From assembly GCA_949317995.1 (NCBI GenBank), contig OX439037.1, positions 70,991,762-71,055,761 of the forward strand: DNA of 64,000 nt, written 5' to 3'. Shown here in pieces: positions 1-8,049 of the stretch. The position numbers and the translations under genes were made by a program. The notes beneath the pieces are model-generated. The model worked only from the letters and a program-made list of their open reading frames with translations, was not told the origin of the DNA and made no database searches. Numbering within the stretch: position 1 is the stretch's first letter; each line of letters opens with the position of its first letter. Source of the stretch: Acholoe squamosa. Its lineage: Eukaryota; Annelida; Polychaeta; Phyllodocida; Polynoidae.

Positions 1-217
1 ATCCCAAGGATATTTTGTTTGTTATATTGTATGCATAAAAAACATAACTCGATTTTATTTAATTTTTTTATTAGGGATAATTTCACATCGAGAGATGGAG
101 GGCATTTCATTGATTTTATTAATGGTTTATATGATGTTGATTTTTTTTATTTTTAATGCTTTTTCATCATAGGCTTGTTCTTTAACTGCATCGACTCGTT
201 TTTTCTTTTGCTGATTC
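1..217. other. AT-rich stretch downstream of dUTPase
   Basis: This holds T-rich sequence with an imperfect second copy of the dUTPase C-terminal coding segment around 165-200 (see findings). No independent gene is supported. The terminal repeat of the element is expected further left, outside the window. Confidence 0.4.
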
Positions 218-898
218 TTAATTTGATTTTTCTTCATAGGCTTGTTCTTCAACTGCATCAAAGAATTGTTCTTCATCTGCAGCCTCTTCATTGACAGGGT
301 TTTCTCTTGATGGTTCTTCATCCATTTTTTCAACTGGTTTTTCTTCAGTTTCATTAGTTGTTTTTTCTTTCCCTGATCCGAATCCTCTTTTGTTTCTTTC
401 AGTTACATTAAGAACAGACACTTCTTCAAGGTGAGGGATGCAAATTCTTTCTATGATGATTTGAGCTATTTGATCTCCATGTTTTATTTCAAAGTTTTTA
501 TTACCAAAATTGAACAGTAGGACGGCAACAGTGCCTCTATAGTCTCCATCTATTACTCCTGCACCAACATCAATAAAATGATGAACTGCAAGACCTGATT
601 TAGGTGCTATGCGACCATAGCATCCTGGAGGTATAGCAAGCGTTAAATCAGTTTTCACCAACATTCTTTCTTTAGCAGGAATAATATAATCATAAGCACT
701 ATATAAATCAAATCCTGCAGATTCTTTAGTTGATCTTGTTGGTTCAATCGCTCTTTCTGTATTTTTTATATAATATATCACAGGTTTACTTATAGGATTT
801 ATATCAGGCGTGGTAACAGGAGTTTTGCATGGTGTTATTAATGCTGTATTTCTGTTATCCGTAAGTGTTACATAATAAGACTCGTGTGAATATGCCAT
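218..898 (-). CDS. dut: dUTPase (trimeric dUTP diphosphatase)
   Basis: Hydrolyses dUTP to dUMP and pyrophosphate, keeping uracil out of newly made viral DNA. All five motifs of the trimeric family are visible in order: GFDLYSA at residues 62-68, GRIAPKSGL at 95-103, GVIDGDYRG at 114-122 (with the catalytic Asp), GDQIAQIII at 141-149 and a P-loop-like RGFGSGKE at 171-178. The core is preceded by about 40 extra residues and followed by an acidic Glu-rich tail of about 50 residues not found in minimal dUTPases. The tail ends in a short repeat whose second copy continues in another frame. It is the leftmost gene seen and is separated from the next by about 1 kb of AT-rich repeats. Polintons and many large DNA viruses carry dUTPases. 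Identification is firm. Confidence 0.93.
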   Translation of the reverse strand: MAYSHESYYVTLTDNRNTALITPCKTPVTTPDINPISKPVIYYIKNTERAIEPTRSTKESAGFDLYSAYDYIIPAKERMLVKTDLTLAIPPGCYGRIAPKSGLAVHHFIDVGAGVIDGDYRGTVAVLLFNFGNKNFEIKHGDQIAQIIIERICIPHLEEVSVLNVTERNKRGFGSGKEKTTNETEEKPVEKMDEEPSRENPVNEEAADEEQFFDAVEEQAYEEKSN

Positions 899-1917
899 TT
901 TTGTTGATATTGATATATAAAGATATCAGTAATAATATGAAGTTATAACTAATATCAGTAATAATATGAAGTTATAACTATACTAAGTACTTATGACTTG
1001 CTTAATGACTTGTTATGATATAGTTATCTAAGCTTATTTCAGCGATATTTAAAGCGATAATATAATATAATGTTATAACTATAGTATGTATAATACTAAG
1101 TACTTATGATTATTGCTATACTACTTGTTATATGATATATAGTTATTTAGTTCTTAGCTTATCACAACTATATTAAAAGCAGTTATAAACAGATAACAAT
1201 ATTATGTTATGATAATAGTAAGTTGTTACAATTGTTATATCACTAGTTATGATATATAGTTATTTAAGATCATCATAAGCAATCTTATGATTAGATGACA
1301 ATGTGATAAAAAATTATAACTATATCAAGTTATTACAATCTCAGCTTATCACAACTATATTAAAAGCAGTTATAAACAATTAACCTATTGAGGGCTAGCA
1401 TCGACTATAGTCGACACCATGGTAGGCCTAGCGTCAACTACAGTCGACACCATGCTAGGCCTAGCATCGACTATAGTCGACGCCCATTATATAGGATTTG
1501 TATAGGAATTGAAAATAGGCTCGTCCTCTAGAAACTATACTTTTTTTAGAGGCCGGCCCCATGGCCAGGGCAACCATTTTTGCCCTGCCCTTAAAGGGTT
1601 AACAATATTATATTATGATAATAGTAAGTTGTTACAACTGTTATATCACTAGTTATGATATACAGTTATCTAAGGTTATCATAAAGATATTTTAAGCAAT
1701 CTTATGATTAGATGACAATATGATAAAAAATTATAACTATGACAGTTGTTACTATTGTTGCTGTATTATTTATTATAATATTTAGTTATTTAAGCTTATC
1801 ACAAGATATTTAAAGCAATCTTTTAATCAGATAACATGATAATATATTATAACTAATAAATTGTTATGACTAACTGTATTGTAGTTATTAAAGCTTATCA
1901 CAAAGATATTTAACATT
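899..1917. repeat. AT-rich non-coding repeat region of the Polinton
   Basis: This is the longest non-coding stretch in the gene-bearing part of the element. It is built from imperfect repeats of short AT-rich phrases such as TTATAACTATA and TATGATATATAGTTA. A segment at about 1180-1320 recurs at about 1600-1740, and a TTAA-flanked palindromic transposon interrupts the second copy. The motif CTTATCACA recurs several times, close to the proposed promoter motif of the element. A role as promoter, enhancer or replication region is possible but not shown. Confidence 0.6.
1380..1602. mobile_element. TTAA-flanked palindromic MITE (piggyBac-like), copy 1
   Basis: A GC-richer 223-bp insertion sits in AT-rich Polinton DNA. 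Both edges are TTAA; inside them are inverted ends CCTATTGAGGGC and GCCCTTAAAGGG. The interior has a repeated palindromic core, CATCGACTATAGTCGA. TTAA duplication with CCC-type ends is the hallmark of the piggyBac superfamily. No transposase is encoded, so it is non-autonomous. A second copy lies at 39610-39841. A related uninterrupted sequence near 1180-1225 supports a clean insertion. Confidence 0.75.
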
Positions 1918-2538
1918 TTAATTAAAGCCTGCTTGTTCACTTCCTGTTCTTTTATCGAATTCATCGAAGATAATTTTCAAACCATCTTTTCTGTTCATGT
2001 CAGACAGAGCTTTTATGAGATGGTGAGTTGCACTGTATTTAGATGTTTGCCACATTTTTAGCACTTGGAAGGCATATTGAGTTAAGTCACGTTCAGGTTC
2101 ATAAGAAATATTTTTTATATCTTTATATGATATATTTAAATAAATAGCGATATATTTCCAGTCTGATGGTATTTTTTCGCTCAATTTGCTCAAGAAAAGA
2201 TATATAGCAGTGGAATCAGTATGGTAATTTTCCAATAATTTTTCGCCAAAATATTTTTGAGTGAATTCTATTAAGTCTCTTCTGCTAGTTTCTAGAAAAC
2301 TTGTTTCTAGTTCCTCCCATCTCTTGTATGGAGGAACATTTCTCCACCATTTTTTTAACATTTCTAATGCCATTTCGCATGGTTTTTTAGACTTAAAAAT
2401 ATTTTCTAAACGGTGATCAGGTATGCCTAGATAAATACCTAGTTTCATCCAGTCTGTACCTAACAGTACAGATATTTGTTGTAAGACTTGATCAGAATAA
2501 CCTAAGTCTTGATTGAAATAATAGGATGGCAAAGGCAT
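1918..2538 (-). CDS. Tandem death-domain protein
   Basis: A 206-residue intron-free protein that reads as two death-fold domains back to back. Domain 1 covers about residues 14-97: TDWMKLGIYLGI with W30, then the MLKKWW helix and a closing SRRDLIEF helix. Domain 2 covers about 108-190: SDWKYIAIYLNI with W127, then VLKMW and NRKDGLKII. The spacing DW..L...L, then L..W, then R.D is the death-domain signature. There are no other domains, so it resembles an adaptor or decoy. In animals these domains assemble apoptosis and innate immune complexes. In this element the protein could block or redirect such signalling, which is inference. It lies between dUTPase and the DUF5662-like gene, and a 38-bp tandem duplication sits just upstream. 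The domain call is fairly confident. Confidence 0.75.
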   Translation of the reverse strand: MPLPSYYFNQDLGYSDQVLQQISVLLGTDWMKLGIYLGIPDHRLENIFKSKKPCEMALEMLKKWWRNVPPYKRWEELETSFLETSRRDLIEFTQKYFGEKLLENYHTDSTAIYLFLSKLSEKIPSDWKYIAIYLNISYKDIKNISYEPERDLTQYAFQVLKMWQTSKYSATHHLIKALSDMNRKDGLKIIFDEFDKRTGSEQAGFN

Positions 2539-2574
2539 TTTGAAGTTATATGTAATCAGATGTAAAGTTAAGAT

Positions 2575-2650
2575 TGGTTATGTTAGCTGTATCACAAAGT
2601 AGTATCGGAAACTGGTTATGTTAGCTGTATCACAAAGTAGTATCGGAAAC
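2575..2650. repeat. 38-bp exact tandem duplication upstream of the death-domain gene
   Basis: Two identical 38-bp units, 2575-2612 and 2613-2650, each contain TGTATCACA (TGTGATACA in the gene direction). This is a variant of the motif found upstream of other genes in this element, and the nearer copy is about 50 bases from the start codon. It may be a duplicated promoter element. Confidence 0.6.
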
Positions 2651-2884
2651 AAGTATACTATGATGCAAAAACAGAAATAATATAATATGCATAAGGTTAT
2701 ATGTGATATATAAAAAAGGACATAATATTACAATATGCATAAGTTCATATATGATACAGTAAGTAAAAAACAAATATATAGCCAGTAAAGATATCGTAAA
2801 ACTTGTATATTTAATGTTTGTGATTTGTGTTTTTGTTTTTTTATTTACAGAATTTGTAATAATATATTTTTTTATTTTAAGCAT
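2630..2884 (-). CDS. Possible small hydrophobic protein
   Basis: An 84-residue open frame begins 4 bases after the stop of the DUF5662-like gene. Its middle, from about residue 30 to 75, is strongly hydrophobic and could form one or two membrane spans. The region is extremely AT-rich, where chance frames tend to encode hydrophobic residues, and the frame ends inside the tandem promoter duplication. No family resemblance was recognised. It is listed because the tight spacing matches the packing of the rest of the element. Confidence 0.2.
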   Translation of the reverse strand: MLKIKKYIITNSVNKKTKTQITNIKYTSFTISLLAIYLFFTYCIIYELMHIVILCPFLYITYNLMHIILFLFLHHSILVSDTTL

Positions 2885-2887
2885 TTT

Positions 2888-3529
2888 TTATTGCTGACTT
2901 AGAATACTTTTCCACCAAGCAAGATAAAAATTTACTTTTTCTCTGTCTTCGATAGTGTATCTACTAAAGAAATTTGGATTAATGTTTAACATTTCATGAA
3001 AGGTAATTTCTCCGTTTAAAATATCATTCACAGTTATATTTTTAATTTTCAAATCTTTTTCTATATGACAGGCTATCATATCAAATACACTTTCAATTAA
3101 AGCATATTTTTCCATGTTTTTACCTGAATAGTATTCAGGGTGATGATCATTATTTTTATAATGATGATCTAATGCATTTTCCCAAATTTTTTTGTCTTTT
3201 TCATCTTTAAGACCTTCAGTAGAAAAGAATTTTAAGGTATAACCTATAGCTTCTTTAACTGATAATTTTGATAAATCATGCATATTTAATCGTTTTATAA
3301 GACATATTTTTTCTGCATAATTAAAAACTGTTTCTCCTATAACGAAAAAGGCTGCAGATATTATTTGCCTATGCTTGAATACTTGTTTATAGTGTTCAAG
3401 GAGTATGTTTAAGAAAGCAGAATTGCATATAATTTTTTCTTTTTTAGCATTAACATATTTGATTGCTATTTCGTCACTGATGTTCTTATTTTTTAAAAGA
3501 TTTCTTATGCTGTATGTTTGAAAACTCAT
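2888..3529 (-). CDS. DUF5662-like (HD-type histidine-rich) protein
   Basis: 213 residues with two conserved-looking histidine clusters: MHDLSKLS at residues 83-90 and DHHYKNNDHHPEYY at 121-134. The pattern HD-SK followed by an acidic helix and then HH..N.HHPE resembles DUF5662 proteins of phages and large DNA viruses, which look like metal-binding HD-type phosphohydrolases. The substrate is unknown. If active, it might act on nucleotides or a phosphorylated signalling molecule; this is inference. It is intact and intron-free, and lies between the coiled-coil gene and the death-domain gene. I did not see the usual TTTATCTCA motif close to its start. Confidence 0.55.
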   Translation of the reverse strand: MSFQTYSIRNLLKNKNISDEIAIKYVNAKKEKIICNSAFLNILLEHYKQVFKHRQIISAAFFVIGETVFNYAEKICLIKRLNMHDLSKLSVKEAIGYTLKFFSTEGLKDEKDKKIWENALDHHYKNNDHHPEYYSGKNMEKYALIESVFDMIACHIEKDLKIKNITVNDILNGEITFHEMLNINPNFFSRYTIEDREKVNFYLAWWKSILSQQ

Positions 3530-3559
3530 TTTGAATTATATAGCAGTGATTAAGTATAC

Positions 3560-3982
3560 CTAATCACATTCATGTTTTTCTTCATAAAACACTTCATCAG
3601 GTATACTTCTATATATGTTTAATAAACTCTCACGAGGGAGATCTACTATATCTATATCTTCAGCAGCTTCTTCATCCTTATCATTACTGTCTGATACTAT
3701 AGTGTTTATGTAAATCGGACCTTTTCTTTTCCTGTATTCTCTCTCCATTTTAGCTATGCCATAGGCTTTTCTATGTGCTAACATACTCATGACTTCTTTT
3801 TCTGTCTCTTTTATTTTATAAGAGAGAGAAGAATTTTTTTCTTCTTCTTCTTTTATTTTGTTTTGATATTCAGTTTTCTCTTTTTCTAACGAGCAAATGT
3901 ATGAGTGTTGATGGTGACAAATTTTTTCTAGGATTTCATTACGTTCTTTTTCATAGTTTAATTGAATCTTTAAATAATCCAT
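3560..3982 (-). CDS. Coiled-coil protein of unknown function
   Basis: 140 residues. From about residue 8 to 72 it is almost continuous charged helix (long Glu/Lys runs with heptad-like hydrophobics), suggesting a coiled coil. A basic patch, EREYRKRKG, lies near 80-88, followed by an acidic stretch and a short C-terminal tail. No known family was recognised. It follows the membrane-protein gene, and a perfect TTTATCTCA motif lies 74 bases upstream, inside the 3' end of that gene, so it probably has its own promoter. A scaffold or virion role is possible. Confidence 0.6.
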   Translation of the reverse strand: MDYLKIQLNYEKERNEILEKICHHQHSYICSLEKEKTEYQNKIKEEEEKNSSLSYKIKETEKEVMSMLAHRKAYGIAKMEREYRKRKGPIYINTIVSDSNDKDEEAAEDIDIVDLPRESLLNIYRSIPDEVFYEEKHECD

Positions 3983-4030
3983 ATTTAAAATATAAGTTAT
4001 TGTTTATAGGATCAGCGTGATATTTTTTAA

Positions 4031-4483
4031 TCAGTTGTAAGTTGGAGATGTGGTATTTATCTCAGTGATTTTTCTTTGTTTAGGTATATGTATTACAACA
4101 TATCTATTTTTAAGAGAGGAATTTATGGTTATTATATCAGTAAACTGATTTACTCTTGAGCTTTGGTTTGTTTGAGAATTATTTGAAACAGACTGTCCTA
4201 AGTAAGGATAGGACCAGCTTTTTCTCTCATTTATGTTTGTTATGTAACAAGTTAAAAAACTTTGTGTTTTTTCTCCATTTCGAAAAATGTTGCCAGTTTC
4301 TGTACAACATAGGAATATTTCATCTCCTTTTTGTAAAGGAGAAGAATATTTTTTTTGTGTTTCATTATATATGATACCTGTTATAGCTAAGACAAACATA
4401 ACTAAAATACTACTTGCTTGTATAGCTGGTAGTTTCTTTTTAGTTGCATTATTGATTTTACTTAAAAGGTTTGATTCCGTCAT
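4031..4483 (-). CDS. Single-span membrane protein of unknown function
   Basis: 150 residues with a short basic N-terminus, one hydrophobic span at about residues 24-40 (SSILVMFVLAITGIIY) and a long polar C-terminal domain rich in Ser, Thr and Asn. The start overlaps the stop of the protease gene by 4 bases (ATGA arrangement), so the two are probably expressed from one transcript together with the capsid gene. Similar short membrane proteins occur in Polintons and adenovirus-like viruses, but I do not recognise a family. It may be a virion membrane or entry-related factor; this is inference only. Confidence 0.6.
   Translation of the reverse strand: MTESNLLSKINNATKKKLPAIQASSILVMFVLAITGIIYNETQKKYSSPLQKGDEIFLCCTETGNIFRNGEKTQSFLTCYITNINERKSWSYPYLGQSVSNNSQTNQSSRVNQFTDIITINSSLKNRYVVIHIPKQRKITEINTTSPTYN
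4056..4064 (-). promoter_or_regulatory. TGAGATAAA promoter-like motif (coiled-coil gene)
   Basis: Exact motif 74 bases upstream of the start at 3982, inside the 3' end of the membrane-protein gene. Confidence 0.5.
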
Positions 4484-5028
4484 TTCAATTTTTTGGATTT
4501 TAAAGTGTAATTGTTATTTAAGAAATCGTTTTTAGGTAAGCAGCTTTGACAAATTTGATATGGGAAATGAGCTTCTTTTATCACAGGTATTTTTTTCTTT
4601 TTGAAATGATTTATTATTTTATTATCGTTCCAGTCTGTATCAGTCGTGAAACTAGATATTATATCTTGCATGGACATGTTGTTAGCTCTTTTCTCAAGAT
4701 AATATAAACAATATTGTCCACAAGTTGTAGAAAATAAACCTTGTATAGCATGAGTTGAATATTTATATTTTTCAGGTAATGCTTTAAGAAAACTTTCACG
4801 AAGAGGTAGAAATCCATATGAATCAAAATATTCAGCTAATTTATTAGGTTTTTCATAATATAAAGCTACCCAATGCTCACCAGGAGAATCACTGTTGTCA
4901 GTGTTAACTATGTAACTAGTAGGGTAATACGTCACTTCAGGTATGGTATCTGCTGAAAACACTCCATATTCTCCTTTTTTTTCTTCTTTTATGAGATTTA
5001 GATAAAAATTTATTTCTTTTCCATTCAT
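4480..5028 (-). CDS. Adenovirus-type maturation cysteine protease (C5/adenain-like)
   Basis: 182 residues. The adenain catalytic layout is visible: H52 in GEHWVALYY, D69 in EYFDSYG, Q96 in HAIQGLFS and C103 in STTCGQYCLYYL. This order and spacing match the C5/Ulp1-like fold used to mature capsid and core proteins. Length is close to adenain (about 200). The start codon overlaps the stop of the capsid gene by 4 bases, so protease and capsid are likely co-expressed. Its expected substrates are the small basic virion proteins encoded nearby. All catalytic residues are present and the frame is intact. Confidence 0.93.
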   Translation of the reverse strand: MNGKEINFYLNLIKEEKKGEYGVFSADTIPEVTYYPTSYIVNTDNSDSPGEHWVALYYEKPNKLAEYFDSYGFLPLRESFLKALPEKYKYSTHAIQGLFSTTCGQYCLYYLEKRANNMSMQDIISSFTTDTDWNDNKIINHFKKKKIPVIKEAHFPYQICQSCLPKNDFLNNNYTLKSKKLK

Positions 5029-6392
5029 TTTGTTAGGTTAGTTAATTCAGACTTAAATTTTAGCATATTACTTGAGTCTAATCTCATGATCTCATCATAT
5101 TCTAAATATACAATGGCCGCTACTCCATGATCTAATTCTTCTTCTAATTTTATTACAAAACCTAAAGTACCAGTTTCAGTTAATTCAAAAGTTTCTGATG
5201 TTGCTCCGTTTTTAGAAATATCAAAGCAAAATAATGTTGTTCCCTCTTTAAATTCGTCTATGGTTACATTTTGTGCTTCATTTCTGAATATATCTCCTGT
5301 AGATTTAAGGAGAGCAAGATAAGCCATGTTATACATATTATTTGGAAAATCTAATTCATAATGATAAAAAGGAGTTCCTCCATCGTTTACTTTAAGTTCT
5401 ATTTCTTTAACTTTAAAGTTTTCAAATTTAAATGGATTACGATTATGAGTGCCTGTGAAGCCATCTAAATGCACGAGACCAATTATGACTCTTTTAGGTA
5501 AAGGTGTGTTATTCACAACATGTGAAGCTTGAAGAATAGCTTTTTGAGGACCGAAAGTGACATATTTCATGTCTATTTTATGGATAGGAATATCCCATAT
5601 AGGTAAATTAGTAGCTCTTGCTTCTTCTAATTCTTGATGAAAATCATCTGTTAATCTAACTCTTTTCACGTACAAGTTTATTTCTTGTACATCTATAATA
5701 TATTTTTGAGCTTCTACTTTTGACATTAAACAAAAAGTTTCATCTGCTCTATCTAATTCAATAGAAAGAGGCAAGTCCCCAGGTAATAATTTAGACTGTG
5801 AAAAAAGACTGTCATGTATTCTTACATGCACTTCAAACAATGTTCCGTTTTTTGTTTTTTCATATCTTTTTTTAGCTCCTGCATTGTGAGCTGTACCTGT
5901 TAAAGTGTTAACTTCATTGAAATCTTTATTGTCTTTTATGTAAAAACTTAATGGTCCTAAACATTTAGCTGTAAGAGGATCATAACTTAAAGTAAATTCT
6001 ATTATTGATTTGTAACCATATAAATCATTGCTGTCTGATATTCTTATTCCTCCTACGAAAACTTTTACATTCTTAAACATAGTAGCACCAAAATAATTAA
6101 CAGGAAAAACTTTAGCATTATCATTTATAGTTCCATCGTTAGCTGGAGCGTCAGGTGCTGTTTTATCTGCTTTCAATATTTTTGCTTTTATGTAAAGGTA
6201 ACTGTTATGTAAAGAAACATAATCTTTTTTGTTAGATTTTAATGTAAATTGAACAGTGTTGCTGTTTGGTGAAGCTGTAGGATCTATTTTTTCATAGTAT
6301 GTTTTTATTCTTGTAGTATCAGTAGGAGGTATATATTTATAATCCAATTCCGAGCTTATACAATGATGTAAATTTTCATTTAAAAAAGACAT
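5025..6392 (-). CDS. Major capsid protein (double jelly-roll, hexon-like)
   Basis: 455 residues, within the size range of Polinton and adintovirus major capsid proteins. It is rich in beta strands and lacks a signal peptide or membrane span. The N-terminal region (TRIKTYYEKIDP, then a strand-rich segment ending VGGIRISDSNDLYGYKS) resembles the first jelly-roll of Polinton capsids. Its position directly upstream of the C5-type protease, and in the same cluster as penton and ATPase, is the standard arrangement. A perfect TTTATCTCA motif lies 64 bases upstream of the start. The frame is fully open, so the gene could still be functional. Identification rests on size, context and general resemblance rather than on a catalytic motif. 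Confidence 0.88.
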   Translation of the reverse strand: MSFLNENLHHCISSELDYKYIPPTDTTRIKTYYEKIDPTASPNSNTVQFTLKSNKKDYVSLHNSYLYIKAKILKADKTAPDAPANDGTINDNAKVFPVNYFGATMFKNVKVFVGGIRISDSNDLYGYKSIIEFTLSYDPLTAKCLGPLSFYIKDNKDFNEVNTLTGTAHNAGAKKRYEKTKNGTLFEVHVRIHDSLFSQSKLLPGDLPLSIELDRADETFCLMSKVEAQKYIIDVQEINLYVKRVRLTDDFHQELEEARATNLPIWDIPIHKIDMKYVTFGPQKAILQASHVVNNTPLPKRVIIGLVHLDGFTGTHNRNPFKFENFKVKEIELKVNDGGTPFYHYELDFPNNMYNMAYLALLKSTGDIFRNEAQNVTIDEFKEGTTLFCFDISKNGATSETFELTETGTLGFVIKLEEELDHGVAAIVYLEYDEIMRLDSSNMLKFKSELTNLTK

Positions 6393-6455
6393 ATTTTTTG
6401 TTCAGGTGTATCTTCTTATTTTTACTTAGATAATATAAAAAGATCAAGTTATCGG

Positions 6456-6464
6456 TTTATCTCA
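6456..6464 (-). promoter_or_regulatory. TGAGATAAA promoter-like motif (capsid-protease-membrane unit)
   Basis: Exact motif 64 bases upstream of the capsid start at 6392. An AT-rich TATATTAT lies between motif and start in the gene direction. Confidence 0.55.
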
Positions 6465-6475
6465 AGCTATTTATT

Positions 6476-6889
6476 CTATCCGAAAATATCACCATGCCTT
6501 CCTTTCTTTTTTCTGTTTCTCTTTTTTATAATTTTTGGCTGAGGAGATAATTTCTTTTGATTTGAAAAGTTTGAAATAACTTGAGAACCTAAATCAGACA
6601 AACTTTCTTCAGCTTCTCTTTTTATAGCCTTTTTTATATTTTCACCTTTTAAAACATTTTTTGCAATTTTTATTCCTCCTTTAAGAGCTCGTTTTCCTAT
6701 TGCTTTACCTGCACTTTTCACCGCAGGAGTAATGAGAGGTACGACTGTTTTAAATAAACCTTTTAGTATGCCACCTATACCATATCCTCTTTGATTTCTG
6801 CTTCCATATTGATTGTAAAATAATGGATTTTTATTTTCTTGTAAAAATTGCCTGTAAAGAAATTTTTTATGAGCACAATTCGAATACAT
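6476..6889 (-). CDS. Small basic virion protein, pVI/pX-like candidate
   Basis: 137 residues. After a short polar start comes a Gly-rich amphipathic stretch (GYGIGGILKGLFKTVVPLIT, about residues 35-54). A Lys/Ala-rich helix (VKSAGKAIGKRALKGG) and a very basic tail ending in KKRNRKKKGRHG follow. Gly-Gly sites next to an amphipathic helix are typical of adenovirus-like minor capsid or core precursors cut by the C5 protease. A membrane-active or DNA-binding virion role is likely, but this is inference. It has its own perfect TTTATCTCA motif 31 bases upstream. It lies between the capsid gene and the conserved 346-residue protein. Confidence 0.6.
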   Translation of the reverse strand: MYSNCAHKKFLYRQFLQENKNPLFYNQYGSRNQRGYGIGGILKGLFKTVVPLITPAVKSAGKAIGKRALKGGIKIAKNVLKGENIKKAIKREAEESLSDLGSQVISNFSNQKKLSPQPKIIKKRNRKKKGRHGDIFG

Positions 6890-7007
6890 TTTTATTTATT
6901 TTCCTAGGATTTTTTCTTCTTTATCTCAAATGCTTTTTCTTTATTTATTACTATTTTTTCCATTTCGTGTCCCAATCTTTCCCATAATATTTAGGGTTGG
7001 TTTTTTT
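6890..7007. promoter_or_regulatory. Intergenic promoter region
   Basis: This short AT-rich gap contains TTTATCTCA at 6920-6928, 31 bases upstream of the pVI/pX-like start. It is one of five exact occurrences noticed in the element, all just upstream of genes. Confidence 0.5.
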
Positions 7008-8048
7008 TTATCTCCCATATCGTGTTTTACGTGGTGATGCTTTAGACGAACTTTTTTTCTTTTTTATTCCTCCAAAAATATCTTCAGAAGGAGGGGTAGA
7101 GGACATAGGTTCTATTTCACTTTCTTCATCGAATTTTTGTTCAAAAGAAGTTGGTTTTATTTTCTTAATTTTTATTTCTTCTCCTATTCCTCCACTTGCT
7201 TCATCTTTTTTATTTTCTTCAGATTCTGTGAAGGTTTTTTCTTCTCCTGAAGGAATAAATAATTTTTGTTTACCATATTCTGGAGGATAATTTAATTTAT
7301 CGTCGTCCACGCTGTCAGAATCTTTAAATAATGATTTTTCAATTGGATCATCGTAATCATTTTCTGAATATTCATCATCTGTTGCTTCTATGGATTCTAT
7401 CTTTCCTTTTTCAATTTTTTTATGTATTTGTCGTTGTCGTTTTTTTTTAATGTCTATATTTTGATCTTCTATAGGATATTTTTTTATTTTATAAGCGTCA
7501 GCATCCTGCTTGCTTTTTCCTGGTTTATTGAGAAACCAAGATTTAGGTATATGTGGAGATAAATTATACCAAAGTTCATTAATGCCAAGAGGTTCTTTTT
7601 TTATGCTAGTATTAGAAAAAAATTTCATTATGTCTATCACATTAGAATTTTTTAGCAGTTTTCCGTTCATTATTATTTCACCCTGATCATTCCAAAAAAA
7701 TTGTAAAGCTAACATTTTTTTTAAAATTTCTTTTATGTAAGGTATTTGTGCTTGTCTTATATGTGATAATATTTCTTCTATAGATATACCTGTATGAAAA
7801 GATTTTTCAGATTGATTTTCTTGAAAATAAGAAAAAAAAGTAGGATTTTGTTTAGATATATCTTGATTAGTACTTAAAACTTTATATGGTTGAATGTTAT
7901 ACATTTTTTCTGCTAATATTTCTTTTTGTCTTTCAAGAATAGGATTTTTTTCATTTTTAGTTTCTTTCGTCTTAATTTCTTCTATAGCTCTAAGTTTTTT
8001 ATATGTAACTAAAGGAATGACAATACTTTTTTTGAAAGAAGCAGTCAT
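7008..8048 (-). CDS. Conserved Polinton-type protein of unknown function
   Basis: 346 residues. The N-terminal two-thirds looks folded. It opens with a hydrophobic motif (IVIPLVTYKKLRAIEEIK) followed by helices, then a segment around residues 120-170 with NDQGEIIMNGKLLKNSNVID. That is followed by a Lys/Pro-Gly region and IPKSWFLNKPG. This order (a GE-I-NG-L-NSN-ID block, then KEPLG and a P-W-N block) recurs in uncharacterised Polinton and adintovirus proteins. The C-terminal third is acidic, low-complexity and probably disordered, ending in a basic SSSKASPRKTRYGR. One base separates its start from the preceding core-protein gene, suggesting co-transcription. The function is unknown; a virion role is plausible from context. 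Confidence 0.6.
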   Translation of the reverse strand: MTASFKKSIVIPLVTYKKLRAIEEIKTKETKNEKNPILERQKEILAEKMYNIQPYKVLSTNQDISKQNPTFFSYFQENQSEKSFHTGISIEEILSHIRQAQIPYIKEILKKMLALQFFWNDQGEIIMNGKLLKNSNVIDIMKFFSNTSIKKEPLGINELWYNLSPHIPKSWFLNKPGKSKQDADAYKIKKYPIEDQNIDIKKKRQRQIHKKIEKGKIESIEATDDEYSENDYDDPIEKSLFKDSDSVDDDKLNYPPEYGKQKLFIPSGEEKTFTESEENKKDEASGGIGEEIKIKKIKPTSFEQKFDEESEIEPMSSTPPSEDIFGGIKKKKSSSKASPRKTRYGR

Positions 8049-8049
8049 A

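Noticed and set aside
127-354. 75-residue Lys-rich frame overlapping the dUTPase end
   Set aside because: It is the dUTPase C-terminal repeat read in a second frame; only the short duplicated tail is notable.
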